Shown here one piece after another: positions 9,289 to 21,100 of a stretch of DNA of 64,000 nucleotides. Within the stretch, counting starts at the first letter, position 1, and each line of letters opens with the position of its first letter. The DNA lies in the NCBI RefSeq assembly GCF_000797495.1, contig NZ_JTGN01000002.1, forward strand, positions 62,001 to 126,000. The letters run 5' to 3'. Source of the DNA: Robinsoniella peoriensis (GTDB lineage Bacteria; Bacillota; Clostridia; Lachnospirales; Lachnospiraceae). The position numbers were made by a program, and so were the translations under genes. The notes beneath the pieces are model-generated. The model saw nothing but the letters and a program-made list of their open reading frames with translations, made no database searches and had not been told where the DNA came from.

Positions 9289-9317
9289 TTGACAATCATA
9301 AATAATTGCAGTATGCT
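9289..9317 (+). promoter_or_regulatory. Consensus promoter for antitoxin-like RNA, copy 1
   Basis: TTGACA, a 17-bp spacer, then TATGCT. It is followed within 75 bp by a terminator-like hairpin and no coding sequence, as expected for a small RNA. Its counterpart lies at 24266-24294. Confidence 0.75.
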
Positions 9318-9322
9318 ATATT

Positions 9323-9392
9323 CAGAAATGCAAAATATGTATGTGCATAGTTGCACAAAGAAATCCCATGCAGTGGTGTGCGGGGGATTTTC
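9323..9392 (+). ncRNA. Putative antisense antitoxin RNA, copy 1
   Basis: A short transcript predicted from the promoter at 9289 to the hairpin AATCCC/GGGATT plus T-run near 9392. Its 5' part (9327-9350) repeats, in the same orientation, the antisense of the toxin start region at 9473-9495, so it could pair with the convergent toxin message. The terminator stem has a mismatch absent from copy 2. The presence of the RNA is inferred. Confidence 0.5.
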
Positions 9393-9395
9393 TGG

Positions 9396-9493
9396 TTAGT
9401 GGCTGCGGTTATTTTCATCTAACCATTTACAAATATAATAGCATATAATGCCGGGGCTATTACAGACATAAGAATGCTCAATATGTATTGCAT
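9396..9493 (-). pseudogene. Frameshifted small hydrophobic toxin (Fst/holin-like), copy 1
   Basis: Starts MQYILSILMSVIA like the intact peptide at 24378-24473, but has 2 extra bases (GCCCCGGC where copy 2 has GCAGGT), which puts it out of frame. The frame now stops at 9419 after 24 codons. Past the insertion the old frame still encodes IICYY-like, ICKWLD and a polar tail, ending at TAA 9396-9398. The ribosome site is AAGGGG. Short out-of-frame peptides can be real, but the conserved downstream frame indicates recent decay. Confidence 0.75.
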
Positions 9494-9732
9494 AGAAGCA
9501 TCCCCTTTCCGCTGGAAAGTATTAAAACAACATATTGTGTATAAAAATTACAATAAGACCTGATGGTTTCTATCTGCAAATGCTGTATTTTCACATTATA
9601 ATCTAATTTTATCTAATACAATACGTACAAATTTATTAAAACTCTCAATCATCCCCGATCTCCCAATACGACCGATTAGCTAAGAAATCTTAGCATCTTG
9701 ATAAGAACCTCCGTTTTATTAAAAAGTGAATC

Positions 9733-9741
9733 TGATATACT
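9733..9741 (+). promoter_or_regulatory. Extended -10 promoter candidate for the 1737-aa hydrolase
   Basis: TGATATACT is an extended -10 element about 78 bp before the start codon at 9819. No good -35 is visible at the right spacing. The rest of the 9541-9818 gap is AT-rich and shows nothing else. The gene's ribosome site is GGGAGGT, 5-6 bp before the ATG. Confidence 0.4.
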
Positions 9742-9818
9742 TAAATGTATAAATTTGAATACTGCGCCTATTCATATTTATGGAAAATATTAAATTCTAA
9801 CTATGAGGGAGGTAACAC

Positions 9819-12800
9819 ATGAAGAAAAAAATAATGGCATTTTTGCTGAGCTTCAGCATGGTATTATCAGTGATTCCATCAATGGGAGTATCTGCAGAAG
9901 ATACTGGTTTGGAGGCGGCAGAAGAAAGAGTACTGGTTGCATCTTATGACATGGGGCATGCAGATGGCAAACTGACGGATTCCAGTGGATTTGGAAATGA
10001 TGCTCAACTGGTAGGTTTTGAGGATGGTGATTTCGCTGCAGAGGAGAATCAGGATCAGATTTTGAAATTTTCCGGTGACAAGGGAAAATACGTTGAAATT
10101 CCTTCCGGGCTGATTCAGAAAAAATCTTTTGCAATAGAAGCAACTTTTAAGACATCGGTAAAGGCTGGCCATTGGCTGTGGTGTTTGGGTACAAAGGAAG
10201 ATAAGTGGCCAAATGTAAAAAATTACGTTTTTTTAAATCCTATGCAGGGGGACGGAACCTTGCGTTCCGGCATAAAAGATGCCAGCAATGAGCTCCTGTT
10301 TAAACAGAATCAGCGGATTGTGGCTGACCAATATTCTACGGTACGGCTGGATTTTGAAAACGGGACTGTGAAACTGATTGTGAATGGAGAAGAAAAAGAA
10401 GTGCTGGACACCGGTTACTCCATTCAGAAGCTATTAAAGGAAGGAACCGGGGATGATTTCTGCGGATATATCGGAAAATCTTTGTATACGCCCGATGATG
10501 CATTTAAAGGTACATTAACGCAATTTGATGTCTATTCTACGATTCGGGATACTTCTGAGGAAGGCTTGGCAAAAGAGGATCTGGATGCCATAACATTACC
10601 CGGGGTTATGAGTGGGGACATTGCATTACCGGATACGGGAAGCGTTAATGGAAGCAGTATTGAGTGGACTTCTTCCGATGATTCAATTGTAAGTGATGAC
10701 GGAAAGCTTGTATCAGTTCCACAAGAGGATGTCCAGGTGACATTGAACGCTGAAGCGTCTTATGGAAATAGCACTGCCGTGAAGGAATTTTATATCACGG
10801 TAAAAGGGTCAGATTCCCTCTTCCCGGAAGCCTATGAATCCCTTGAACTGCCTTACACAGAAGTGTATGGAAATATTACGCTGCCGTCACAGACTGAAAA
10901 TGGATGTAATATAAGCTGGACCACAGCAGATGAATATAAGAGTATTGTAACCGTAGCCAAAGGGAAGGCAGCAGATGGCAGTGTGATACCGGCGGGTGTT
11001 GTAACCAGACCGGAAGATCAGGATACAGCAGTAACCGTAACAGCCGGATTTTCCTATAACGGCATGACTTATGCGGAAACGAAGGATTTCACTTTTACCG
11101 TAAAAAAACAACCGGAAGAACGGGGAAAAGATACTTCTTATGTTTTTGCTCATTTTACCGGATCTGAGAGCAGCACCAGTGATGAGCAGATCTATTTTGC
11201 AGCAAGTAAAGACGGAAGCCATTGGAGAGATCTAAATAATAGAAAGCCGGTTCTGACTTCTGATATTGGAGATAAGGGTGTCCGTGATCCATATCTGATA
11301 CGATCTCCCGAAGGCGACAAGTTCTATCTTCTGGCGACAGACCTGAGCATAAAGAACAGGGGCGGCTGGGGAAATGCACAGGCCACTACAAAGGGCAGCA
11401 CGAAACTGGTTATCTGGGAATCCACAGATTTAGTAAACTGGAGTGAGCCAAGACTTGCAGATGTTGCATCTAAAATTCCCGGAGGGGGATGTGCCTGGGC
11501 TCCTGAGGCGATCTATGATGATAATACCGGAGAGTATGTAGTATACTGGGCAACGGCATCTTCCGAGATGGCAGCGGAAGTCGGCGGCGATCCTATGAAA
11601 ATGTACTATGCAAAAACCAGGGACTTCTATACCTTTACAGAACCACAATTGTGGATCAGCAGAGAAAATCATTCGATAATTGATACAACTATGATCAAAG
11701 ACGGGGATACATATTATCGTGCTTCCGGTGATGGGCAGATTACCATAGAGAAGAGTAAGTCGATTTACGATGGCTGGGAAATCATTGGCACCTTAAGTAA
11801 CATTTTCAATAATAATAATTACAGTGGTGGAAAGTTAGAGGGACCAGAATTTTTTAAATATTGCGAGGATGACCGCCTGAATAATGCAGATGGCAATCCG
11901 GTGGATACATGGGGGTTAATGTGCGATCAGTATGCAGAAGGAAAGGGGTATCTTCCATTTCGTTCAACTAATCTCGGGGATATGAGTACCCAGAGCTGGA
12001 CGGCGGCCACCGATATTAATTTTGACAGTTTAAAAAAGCGTCATGGGACGATTCTTACTGTTACAGATGATGAGTATGCAGCTCTTATGAAAGCCTATAC
12101 GGATGATGCAGAAGAAAATACCGAAGAAGAACAGGAAGATCCTGTTTTGCAGTACACATTTGAGGAGAAAAACGACCTTATTTATGGAAGCGGTGCAACA
12201 GTAAAAGCATATACTGATCCAGGGGAAGGAAATCAAAATTATCTTTATCTGGATGGAGGAACAAACGCATGGGCACAACTACCGGATGGATTTTTTGACG
12301 GACGGAATAAGATGACAATTTCTATGGATGTCATGACAGAACTGTCGGACGGGAATTTCTTTACCTTTGCATTTGGACAGGATACGGATCGGTACTATTT
12401 CCTGAGAATGAGAGGAAATACTTTGAGAAGTGCAATTACCCGCTCCTCATATGGCAATGAATCTGCTGTATCCCACACACTGGCCGGAGCAGCTGTGAAG
12501 CAGTGGCACAATGTGAAGGCAGTTATAGATAAGAATACGATGCGCGTTTACGTAGATGGCATCCTGGCAGGTGAAAACAAGAATCTAACTACTTCAGTTA
12601 CTGAATTAGGGAAGAATCTGAAAAGTTATCTTGGAAAATCTTTCTATAGTGCAGACCGGAATTTCAAAGGAGGATTTGACAATATAGCCATTTACAACAG
12701 AGCACTGTCGGCAGATGAAATTGCAGAAGAGGCAGGTGTAGGTCTTGTTGCAGATGGTCTGGTAGGAACTGCACCGGACCGGGATACGGCACTTACTTAC

Positions 12801-15032
12801 CGTGGCACCGATGATCACAGCGCTGTTCGTACCGAAGTGGACATTGAAAATAAAGTGATTACATCCTACGTGAGAAAAGGATGCGACCTTACAAAGGTAC
12901 CTGTAACCCTGACATTTACAAGAGAAGAAGTAAGCGTTTGGAATGGCAGCCGGGAATGGGAAAACGGCGGTACCCTGGATTTGAGCCGGGATTGTGTGAT
13001 AACGGTGAAAAAAGGAGATAAGGAAGAGGAATGGACGATAAAAACACCGGTGGTATCCAATAACCCGGTACTGCCAGGACAGTATGCAGATCCGGACATT
13101 GATTATATGGACGGAAAATTCTGGATATTCCCTACAACAGATGGATACCCCTCCTGGAGCGGAACGGTCTTCCATGCATTTTCTTCAACAGATATGGTGG
13201 ACTGGGTGGATGAAGGCATCATTATGGATGTGGAAAATGATAAACCTGGTTTGAATGACAAAGGAGTGCAGATTGCAGCATCACCGTGGTCAGTGGGAAG
13301 TGCATGGGCGCCAACCATTGAAGAAAGAAACGGGAAATATTATTTCTATTACTGTGCGAAGTTTCCAAATGGGCAGTCTGCCATCGGTGTTGCACAGGCG
13401 GATCATCCCCAGGGACCTTATACCGATAAGGGGGAGGCACTCGTTACAGTACAGATGTGCAAAGATGCGGGGGTAAGCATGGGACAGGCGATCGATCCTT
13501 CCATCTTTACAGATGATGACGGGAAAGTCTATATGACATTTGGCAATGGAAATGCGGCGATTGTAGAACTGAACGATGACATGATGAGTGTGAAAGAAGG
13601 AACCTTAAATCAGATTAATAATCTCAGAGATTTCCGGGAGTCTGTGGTAATTACTAAAGCAGGCGGTAAATATCACTGGACATGGTCCTGTGATGATGCA
13701 AACAGTCCGAATTACCATGTGAATTATGGTGTCTCAGACACGCTGGACAGTGCAATCAGTCTTCGTGGAACCTTACTGCAAAAAGATACGGAAAAAGGAA
13801 TACTGGGCAGTGCTCATCAATCCGTCCTTCATGTAAAAGACGGCAAAGGCCAGGATCGCTATTTTATGTCCTACCATCGTTTCTATACACCGCTGGATAT
13901 TTTCCTGGACTCCGATGGACTTGGAAAACACCGGGAGACTTGTATCGATGAAATCTTCTTTGATGAAGACGGATATATGACAATCACTCCTACAATGGAA
14001 GGCGTGGCATCTGTTCAAATGAAAGAGGATGAGCCGGAAATAGTAAATAAAGATCAATTGCAGGCTGAAATAAACCAGGCAATCGGAGAAGGCCAGAAAG
14101 ACAGCTATACCAGAGAGAGCTGGGCAAAGTATGCGGATGCGCTGTCTTATGCAAAAGAAGTGCTGGGCTTAGAAAGCGCTGACCAGGAAACAGTAGATAC
14201 CGCACTTTTAAATCTTCAGACTGCCCGGGCTGCATTGGTAAAAGTTCCGGAAGTAAAACCGGATCCGGATCCTAAGCCCCAGCCTGTCTCTGTAAAAAGT
14301 GTCACATTAAATAAACAGTCCTTAACCATGACGCTAAAAGAAAATATGGTTCTTACTGCTAACGTTTTACCGGAAAATGCAGCTAATAAAAAGGTGTTAT
14401 GGAGCACCTCAGACAGTGGAAAAGTGACGGTAGAACAAAATGGAAAAATCACAGCCAAAAAGCCCGGTACGGCTTATATTACGGTAACTACTGCTGACGG
14501 TGGCAAAAAAGCAGTATGTAAAGTAGTAGTGAAAAAGCCGGTTATCAAACTTACCTACAGCAGACTTTCGCTGCAGGCAAAGAAATCTACTACGGCTGTA
14601 CGACTGAAATCATCAGTGCCGTCCGGAGAAAAGATAAAGTCGGCAAAAAGCAGTAAGAAAAATATAGCATCCGTGTCTGTTAAAAATGGAAAGCTCACGA
14701 TAAAAGGCAAAAAGACAGGAACATCTTATGTGACGGTAACCACCACCAACGGCGGTACAGCTAAAGTTAAAATAACGGTGAAAAAGAAAGTAAACGTAAC
14801 CAAATTAACCTTAGATAAAAAAGTCACTATAAAGAAAGGGAAAAGGCTGACGCTGAAAGCAGTAAAATCACCTGTAACTGCAACCAGTAAAATCACATGG
14901 AAAAGCTCCAATAGAAAGATTGCGGAAGTTACTTCCAAAGGGGTAGTAAAAGCAATAAAGAAAGGGGATGTAACGATTACCGCTATCAGCAGCAATGGTA
15001 AGAAAGCAAAATGCAAGGTTCATGTGAGATAA
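9819..15032 (+). CDS. Secreted double-GH43 arabinan-degrading enzyme with LamG, FIVAR and Big_2 domains
   Basis: 1737 aa. A signal peptide (MKKKIMAFLLSFSMVLSV, cut near SAEDTG) is followed by LamG (residues about 40-250), two atrophied Ig domains (255-440), GH43 module 1 (440-770), a second LamG (775-975), a linker domain (980-1080), GH43 module 2 (1085-1400), a FIVAR unit (1407-1480) and three Big_2-like domains, the middle one degenerate (1487-1737). Module 1 has VRDPYLI, WAPEAIYD, IDTTMI and EGPEFF. Module 2 has YADPDID, WAPTIEE, IDPSIF and FRESVV. These are the Asp/Asp/Glu positions of five-bladed GH43 enzymes acting on arabinofuranosyl or xylosyl links. The exact linkage is not predictable. 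There is no LPXTG, so cell attachment would be through Big_2. A stem-loop and the next giant hydrolase follow. Confidence 0.88.
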   Translation: MKKKIMAFLLSFSMVLSVIPSMGVSAEDTGLEAAEERVLVASYDMGHADGKLTDSSGFGNDAQLVGFEDGDFAAEENQDQILKFSGDKGKYVEIPSGLIQKKSFAIEATFKTSVKAGHWLWCLGTKEDKWPNVKNYVFLNPMQGDGTLRSGIKDASNELLFKQNQRIVADQYSTVRLDFENGTVKLIVNGEEKEVLDTGYSIQKLLKEGTGDDFCGYIGKSLYTPDDAFKGTLTQFDVYSTIRDTSEEGLAKEDLDAITLPGVMSGDIALPDTGSVNGSSIEWTSSDDSIVSDDGKLVSVPQEDVQVTLNAEASYGNSTAVKEFYITVKGSDSLFPEAYESLELPYTEVYGNITLPSQTENGCNISWTTADEYKSIVTVAKGKAADGSVIPAGVVTRPEDQDTAVTVTAGFSYNGMTYAETKDFTFTVKKQPEERGKDTSYVFAHFTGSESSTSDEQIYFAASKDGSHWRDLNNRKPVLTSDIGDKGVRDPYLIRSPEGDKFYLLATDLSIKNRGGWGNAQATTKGSTKLVIWESTDLVNWSEPRLADVASKIPGGGCAWAPEAIYDDNTGEYVVYWATASSEMAAEVGGDPMKMYYAKTRDFYTFTEPQLWISRENHSIIDTTMIKDGDTYYRASGDGQITIEKSKSIYDGWEIIGTLSNIFNNNNYSGGKLEGPEFFKYCEDDRLNNADGNPVDTWGLMCDQYAEGKGYLPFRSTNLGDMSTQSWTAATDINFDSLKKRHGTILTVTDDEYAALMKAYTDDAEENTEEEQEDPVLQYTFEEKNDLIYGSGATVKAYTDPGEGNQNYLYLDGGTNAWAQLPDGFFDGRNKMTISMDVMTELSDGNFFTFAFGQDTDRYYFLRMRGNTLRSAITRSSYGNESAVSHTLAGAAVKQWHNVKAVIDKNTMRVYVDGILAGENKNLTTSVTELGKNLKSYLGKSFYSADRNFKGGFDNIAIYNRALSADEIAEEAGVGLVADGLVGTAPDRDTALTYRGTDDHSAVRTEVDIENKVITSYVRKGCDLTKVPVTLTFTREEVSVWNGSREWENGGTLDLSRDCVITVKKGDKEEEWTIKTPVVSNNPVLPGQYADPDIDYMDGKFWIFPTTDGYPSWSGTVFHAFSSTDMVDWVDEGIIMDVENDKPGLNDKGVQIAASPWSVGSAWAPTIEERNGKYYFYYCAKFPNGQSAIGVAQADHPQGPYTDKGEALVTVQMCKDAGVSMGQAIDPSIFTDDDGKVYMTFGNGNAAIVELNDDMMSVKEGTLNQINNLRDFRESVVITKAGGKYHWTWSCDDANSPNYHVNYGVSDTLDSAISLRGTLLQKDTEKGILGSAHQSVLHVKDGKGQDRYFMSYHRFYTPLDIFLDSDGLGKHRETCIDEIFFDEDGYMTITPTMEGVASVQMKEDEPEIVNKDQLQAEINQAIGEGQKDSYTRESWAKYADALSYAKEVLGLESADQETVDTALLNLQTARAALVKVPEVKPDPDPKPQPVSVKSVTLNKQSLTMTLKENMVLTANVLPENAANKKVLWSTSDSGKVTVEQNGKITAKKPGTAYITVTTADGGKKAVCKVVVKKPVIKLTYSRLSLQAKKSTTAVRLKSSVPSGEKIKSAKSSKKNIASVSVKNGKLTIKGKKTGTSYVTVTTTNGGTAKVKITVKKKVNVTKLTLDKKVTIKKGKRLTLKAVKSPVTATSKITWKSSNRKIAEVTSKGVVKAIKKGDVTITAISSNGKKAKCKVHVR

Positions 15033-15059
15033 AGTGTGAAAGAAAATCGCTTTCACACT
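15033..15059 (+). other. Intercistronic stem-loop without T-run
   Basis: AGTGTGAAAG and CTTTCACACT form a perfect 10-bp stem with a 7-nt loop directly after the stop codon at 15032. No U-tract follows, so it looks more like a 3'-end-protecting or processing hairpin within a two-gene operon than a full terminator. Confidence 0.65.
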
Positions 15060-15129
15060 GCTGATTCCATTCATTACCTAATCTATGGACAAATTTTGGT
15101 GTGTAAAGTTTATCAGGAGAGAATTGTTT

Positions 15130-18100
15130 ATGAAAAAGAAAAAAATAGTCAGCAGAATGATAGCAGGGGCAATGGCAGGCATTATGGCGGTGACTGCATT
15201 GCCGCAATTAAGTATGCCGGACGTAAGGGCAGAAGAAGTTTTCCAGGCAGATCAGGAGTTAATAGCCCATTATCCATTGGAAACGGATGTCCTTGATGTG
15301 TCCGGGAATGAATATCATGGAGCAGTACTGGGAGAAGGGGTGACGTTTGCGGGGGAATCTTTGAATTTACCCGGAGGAAAGTCAAACAGTAACAATTATG
15401 TATCGCTGCCCCAGGGGATTTTTGATCATCAGGATCAGTTAACGATTTCCATGTGGATTAAAAATAATGATACAAAAGGAAATTACGCTGCTTTCTTCTT
15501 TGGGACAAAAGCAAAAGGGGTTTTGCCCGTCAATTATTTATTACTGAATCCCTGTAATCCCAAAGGTACCTATAAAGCGGTATTGACGGATTCTATTAAT
15601 GAATCGGCACCTTACAATACGGAAGCCGGAATCAGTAATACGGTTTCCACAACTGAATATATGAACCAGTGGGCTTATTATACGGTGGTTCTCGATACGG
15701 CAGGAGAAGGTGGGAGTGGCAAAACACTGACTGCATATCTGAATGGAGAGCATATCGGTACTGCCAGCCTGACAAGAAGTGTATCTGATTTTGGAGAAGG
15801 ACTGGTATCCCTCATCGGCAAGTCAGAGTATCTGGAGGATCCTTTGTTTAAAGGTTCCTTCCGTGACCTGCGTATTTATGGGAAATGTCTGGGGGATACG
15901 GAAGTTAACGGTTTGTATGAAACCGCATTTAACAGAAATGAACTGCTGGAAGCAAAGGAAGGCCTCACTCTTGGAGATACCTCCAAAGTGATTGCCAATC
16001 TTACGCTTCCGGAAACCGTTGGAAATGATGTGTCTATTACCTGGGAATCATCCGATCCCACGGTAATAGGCCATACAGGAAAAGTGACATTGTCAGACAC
16101 CTTACAGAATGTAACCCTTACGGCAGTACTTATGCGAAATGGGGAAACGGTGTCAAAAGAATTTGAGGTAACCGTAATAGCAGCAGACGGAGTATTGGCG
16201 GAGGCCATGAGCCGGGTAAATGTGCCGTATGCCATCACGGATAAAACCGTGCTGCCCACAAGTCTGGGTGATGGAATTACTGTAAGCTGGGAATGCAGCG
16301 ATCCGTCGGTGATTGCCGGCGATGGTACAATTACGGCTCAGGATCAGAACATGCAGTTAGAGCTGAAAGCAGCTATTGCAAAGGGCGATCAGCTGGCATA
16401 TAAAGAATTTGTGGTTTTGGTAATGGAAAAAACCGCAAATTACGTTATGAGTTATACCCGAAACGGCAATACCGAATTAACTGACAGTATGCATCTGGCT
16501 TACAGTGCGGATGGAGTAGAGTATACTTCTTTAAATTACAATACAGGTATCCTTTATCCAAAAGCTGATCTGGAAGAAAATGAAGCAAACACCATTGCAG
16601 GAACCACAAAGCGTCTGCGCAGTCCGTATCTGTTTCGTATGGCGGACGGAAAAATAGGCGTAACCGCTGTGCGCACTGATGCTGCAGGTGACAAAAATGC
16701 AAAAGGAAAGATTTTACTTTATACAACGGATGATCTTATGGAATATGAAGATTATGGACTGATTTCCTTACATACGGAACTTGCAGTTACGGAACCCAGG
16801 TGTGAGTACGACGGTGTAAATAAAGTATATCGGATTACATGGAAGGGTTCTGACGGCAGGTTGTATTGCAGCACCACGGCAGACTTTGTAGAGATCAGTG
16901 CACCGGCAGAAATAACAGGCAGGGAGAACATAGCAGTATCTGCTCAAATCGCCGGAGCTGTACCATGCAATGTCCTTCCGGTAACCATGTCTGAGACACA
17001 AGGGCTTACTGCTAAACTGCTTCCAATTGAAAATACAGGAATAGAAGAACAAAAATTTCAGTTTGCCACAAAGGCAGGCCAGGAACTTACAAAGGATGAT
17101 ATTGCTTCCGTTATCAAGGCTAAATATAGTGACGGAACAGAAAAAGAGATCAAAGTGAATTGGGATGCCAACAGCTTAAAGTCAATTAATTTTAACAAAG
17201 CGGGCACCTATCAGATAAACGGCACAGCCAAATTGACCAAATATCCGGTTTTGAATGGAAGAGCTGATCCGGACATCTATTTCTATAATGGAAAGTATTA
17301 TTTTATAGCAACCGGGGAAACGGCAAACCAGTCCCAGATTAACATCCGGGAAGCCGATACACCACTGGGACTGTTTGGTGCCACAGATCATGAACTGATC
17401 CCAAATGTGAGAAAACCAAGATGGGCTCCGGAACTCCATGAAATAAACGGTAAGTTATACATTTTCCTTGCCGTTGGTGATGATTGGAAGCAGGTACAAT
17501 CCAGTATTATGGAATTAAAAGAAGGCGGAAATCCGACGAATAAGAATGACTGGAAAGAGGCCGTCAGAGTCCGTAAACAGGATGGAAGCTATCTCTATGA
17601 AGACGGTATTACACTGGATATGACTTATTTTGAAGTGAACGGAATTTCCTATGTGTGCTGGGCACAGCGTGAGATGACAAGTGACAGGGGATTTGGAACA
17701 TCCGATCTATATATTGCAGCCATTGATAAAGAAAATCCATATCAGCTGACCAGCGATCCTATGTGCATACTGCGTCCCCAGTATGGATGGGACCGTTTTG
17801 ATGCCACCGTTGATGAAGGTCCTTATGTGATTCAAAGGGATGGAACTGTGTATATGACTTTTTCAGGTTCCAGCGTCAGCAATACCTATTGCGTGGGGCT
17901 GTTAACTGCAGCTGCGGAAAGTGACCTGCTGGATGCGGCAAGCTGGAAGGAGACCGGATACCCCATATTGCAGGCGGAAAGTGTTGCAGGGGAGGGCGGA
18001 CCGGGCCACAGCGCTTTTACCGTAGATGAAGATGGCAATGACTTATTTGTATATCACATGAAACCAAATGGAGGGACCAGGAGTGCCAGTGCAAGACGTG

Positions 18101-21100
18101 TTCACTGGGCAGCTGATGGGACTCCTGTACTGGATATGACCGTTGACCGGGAATTAAAAGAGGAATACCGTTCGGTTGCAGGAACCATTATTGTAGAAGA
18201 AGGGGATGTGCCGGAAGATCAAAGGATCGTTGCTGCCGATAAGGAGGCGCTGACGCTGAATGGCGTAACAGAAAATATTGTAAAAGGAAATCTGACCCTT
18301 TCATCTGAGGGAAAAAATGGTTCGCAGATCACCTGGATTTCTGATAAAGAAGAAGTAATTTCTGCAGTATCTTCTGAAAATAAAGCTTATGCGGCTACAC
18401 CTGCCGGAACGGTGACAAGAGGTAGTAAGGATCAGAAAGTTACCCTGCGTGCGGTGATCCGGTATGGGACTTTTGAGGATACGAAGACATTTAACGTGAC
18501 AGTTAAAGCAAAAGAAGCAGCTAAGGATTATGTGGGATATCTGTATGCATATTTCAGCGGAGATGAATCCAGGATGGATGACCAGCAGATTTACTTTGCT
18601 CTTAGCAAAGATGGAATTACCTGGAGTGATCTGAATGAAAATAATCCGGTATTAACTTCTGCGCTGGGAGATAAAAGCGTCCGGGATCCTTATATTATCC
18701 GTTCTGCGGAAGGTGACCGTTTTTATCTGATCGCTACAGATCTGGATATCCGAAATGGCAGGTATGGAAACCAGTGGTGGACTTCCAGAGATGGAAGCAA
18801 AGACCTGATCATCTGGGAATCTAGGGATCTGGTAAACTGGACAAACCACCGGGCAGTAGATGTGGGAAGTTCCATACAGGCAGACCACGTATGGGCACCG
18901 GAAGCAATTTATGATGAAATAACCGGGGAATATCTGGTTTACTGGTCCAGTTCCGTGAAAACAGACCAGTATGAAAAGAGCAGAATTTATGTTGCAAAGA
19001 CCAGGGACTTTTATACATTCACCGAACCTGAAGTTTATTCGGATGACCCCAATGGCAATATAGATGCTTCCATTTTAAAGGTGGGGCAGAAATATTACCG
19101 CCTGATTAAGGATGACAGGGAGGCATATGTTACGCTGGAATCTGCGGATCAGTTACTCAGCTATGGGGATGGAGAAAAAAACAGAGGATCTGTATTTAAA
19201 AAAATAAAGAACACAGAGCTGGAAAGTTACAAAGGCTATTATGAAGGTCCTACAATGTTCCGATTTCTGAATGAAAATAAATGGTGTGCCCTGGTTGATG
19301 AATATGGAGGGGCAAAAAGAGGCTATATACCTTTTATTTCAGAGGATATTGGTGCAGAAAACAGTCTGCATCTCATGAAGGATGACACCTATCTGATGCC
19401 TACCGGCGCAAAGCACGGGACTGTGATTCCGGTAACGCAGGAAGAATTCGATGCCTTGCAGGAAAAGTGGATTGTAAAATCAAACATGGGACAACAGGAA
19501 GAGCCAGTTTTGGAATATAATTTTGAAGAAAAATCAGATGGCACAATTACTGATGTTTCCGGAAATGGAAACCACGGCAAGACATATGGTAATGCAGTAT
19601 TCAAAAAGGATGCTGAAAAAGGGCATGTATTATATCTGGACGGCAGCAGCGGAACCTATGCAGAATTCCCCAGAGGGCTTTTTGACGGTTGCGATGAAAT
19701 GACGATAGAAATGGATGTAAAGCCGGAGATCACAAGTAACTTCTTCTTTACATTCGGCGTGGGACAGGACAGCAGCAAGTATATGTTCCTCCGAACCAAA
19801 CCCGGGAATATCCGAAATGCCATAACCACTCAGGGTAACGGGAAAGAGCGGGATGTTCAGATCAATGGTTCTTACCAGGGCAAGTGGAGTAAGGTTGCAA
19901 TCGTAATGAACGGTCACAGCATGTCGCTGTATATTGATGGTGTTCTGGCTGACAAACGGGATTACGTGCGTTCTGTCAGTGATCTGGGATCGAATCTGCT
20001 GGCATATCTGGGCAAATCTTTTTATAGTAACGATCCTTATTTTAAGGGATCCTTTGATAATGTCAAAGTTTATAACCGGGTTTTAAGTGCTAAAGAGCTG
20101 GGAGGAGATGATCCGGAATTAGATATCAGCAAAGACCTGCTGGCGCATTACAAACTGGAAGATGACGGTAAAGATGCTTCCGGCAAACAAAAAGATGCCG
20201 TGATGGGTGGTAAAGGAACACATTTTACAGATGGTGTACTGTGCCTTGATGGGGGAGCAAAGTCCGATAAAAATTATGTGACACTGCCGGCAGGGCTGTT
20301 TGACGGACAAAACAGTACAACCATCTCCATGTGGATCAAAAATAAGAATACGAAAATGAATACAGCTGCATTTTCCTTTAGCGGAAAAAAGAAGACAGGA
20401 ATTTATCCGGCGGATTATTTTATTTTGAATCCCTGTAATACGGATGGTTATTATAAGGCGGTATTTACAGATCCGGCTGCCGGCAGCACGGCGAATCCAT
20501 GGACTACAGAGGTGGGAATCAATAACTCCAGCCAGAACAGTATCAGTACTTTGGATTATATGAACCAGTGGGCTTACTATACGGTGACAATTACAAAAGA
20601 CCGGATAACCGGATATTTGAATGGAAAGAAAGTAGGAACATCAGAAATCCATAACAAGACAGTAGCTGACTTCGGAGAAAAACTGTCGGCATATATTGGG
20701 GCATCGGAGTATGCAGATGATACCTTCGCAGGAAATTTCTGTGACCTGAGAATCTACAGCAGAGAATTCAATATGTCAGAAGTTTCAGATTTATATCAGA
20801 ATTCCCTGCCGGTTAAACAAGTAAAAGAGGCAAGGGCATCCTTGAAAATAGGGAATGGATTATCTGTGACCGGGAACCTGGACCTTCCCGTTCAGGCAGG
20901 AGAATGCACCGTTAAATGGAGATCCGGCCAGCCTGCTGTAGTAGAAGAAAACGGAACGGTACACTTCCAAAAGGATGAAACGACGGTGACGCTGACAGCA
21001 GTGATCAGCAGCGGTGCGTACACAGAAGAATCCGTATATGAACTGACAATAGCATCTGAGAAAGATGCAGCAGCAGGGCGTTACCGAACCGCACTGAGTA

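Noticed and set aside
12606..13175. 189-codon minus-strand frame inside the double-GH43 gene
   Set aside because: Antisense to conserved GH43 coding sequence, with a Cys/His/Phe-rich composition typical of shadows.
15085..15129. Upstream ATG for the triple-GH43 gene
   Set aside because: It would put 15 residues before a standard signal peptide and has no ribosome site; ATG 15130 has one.
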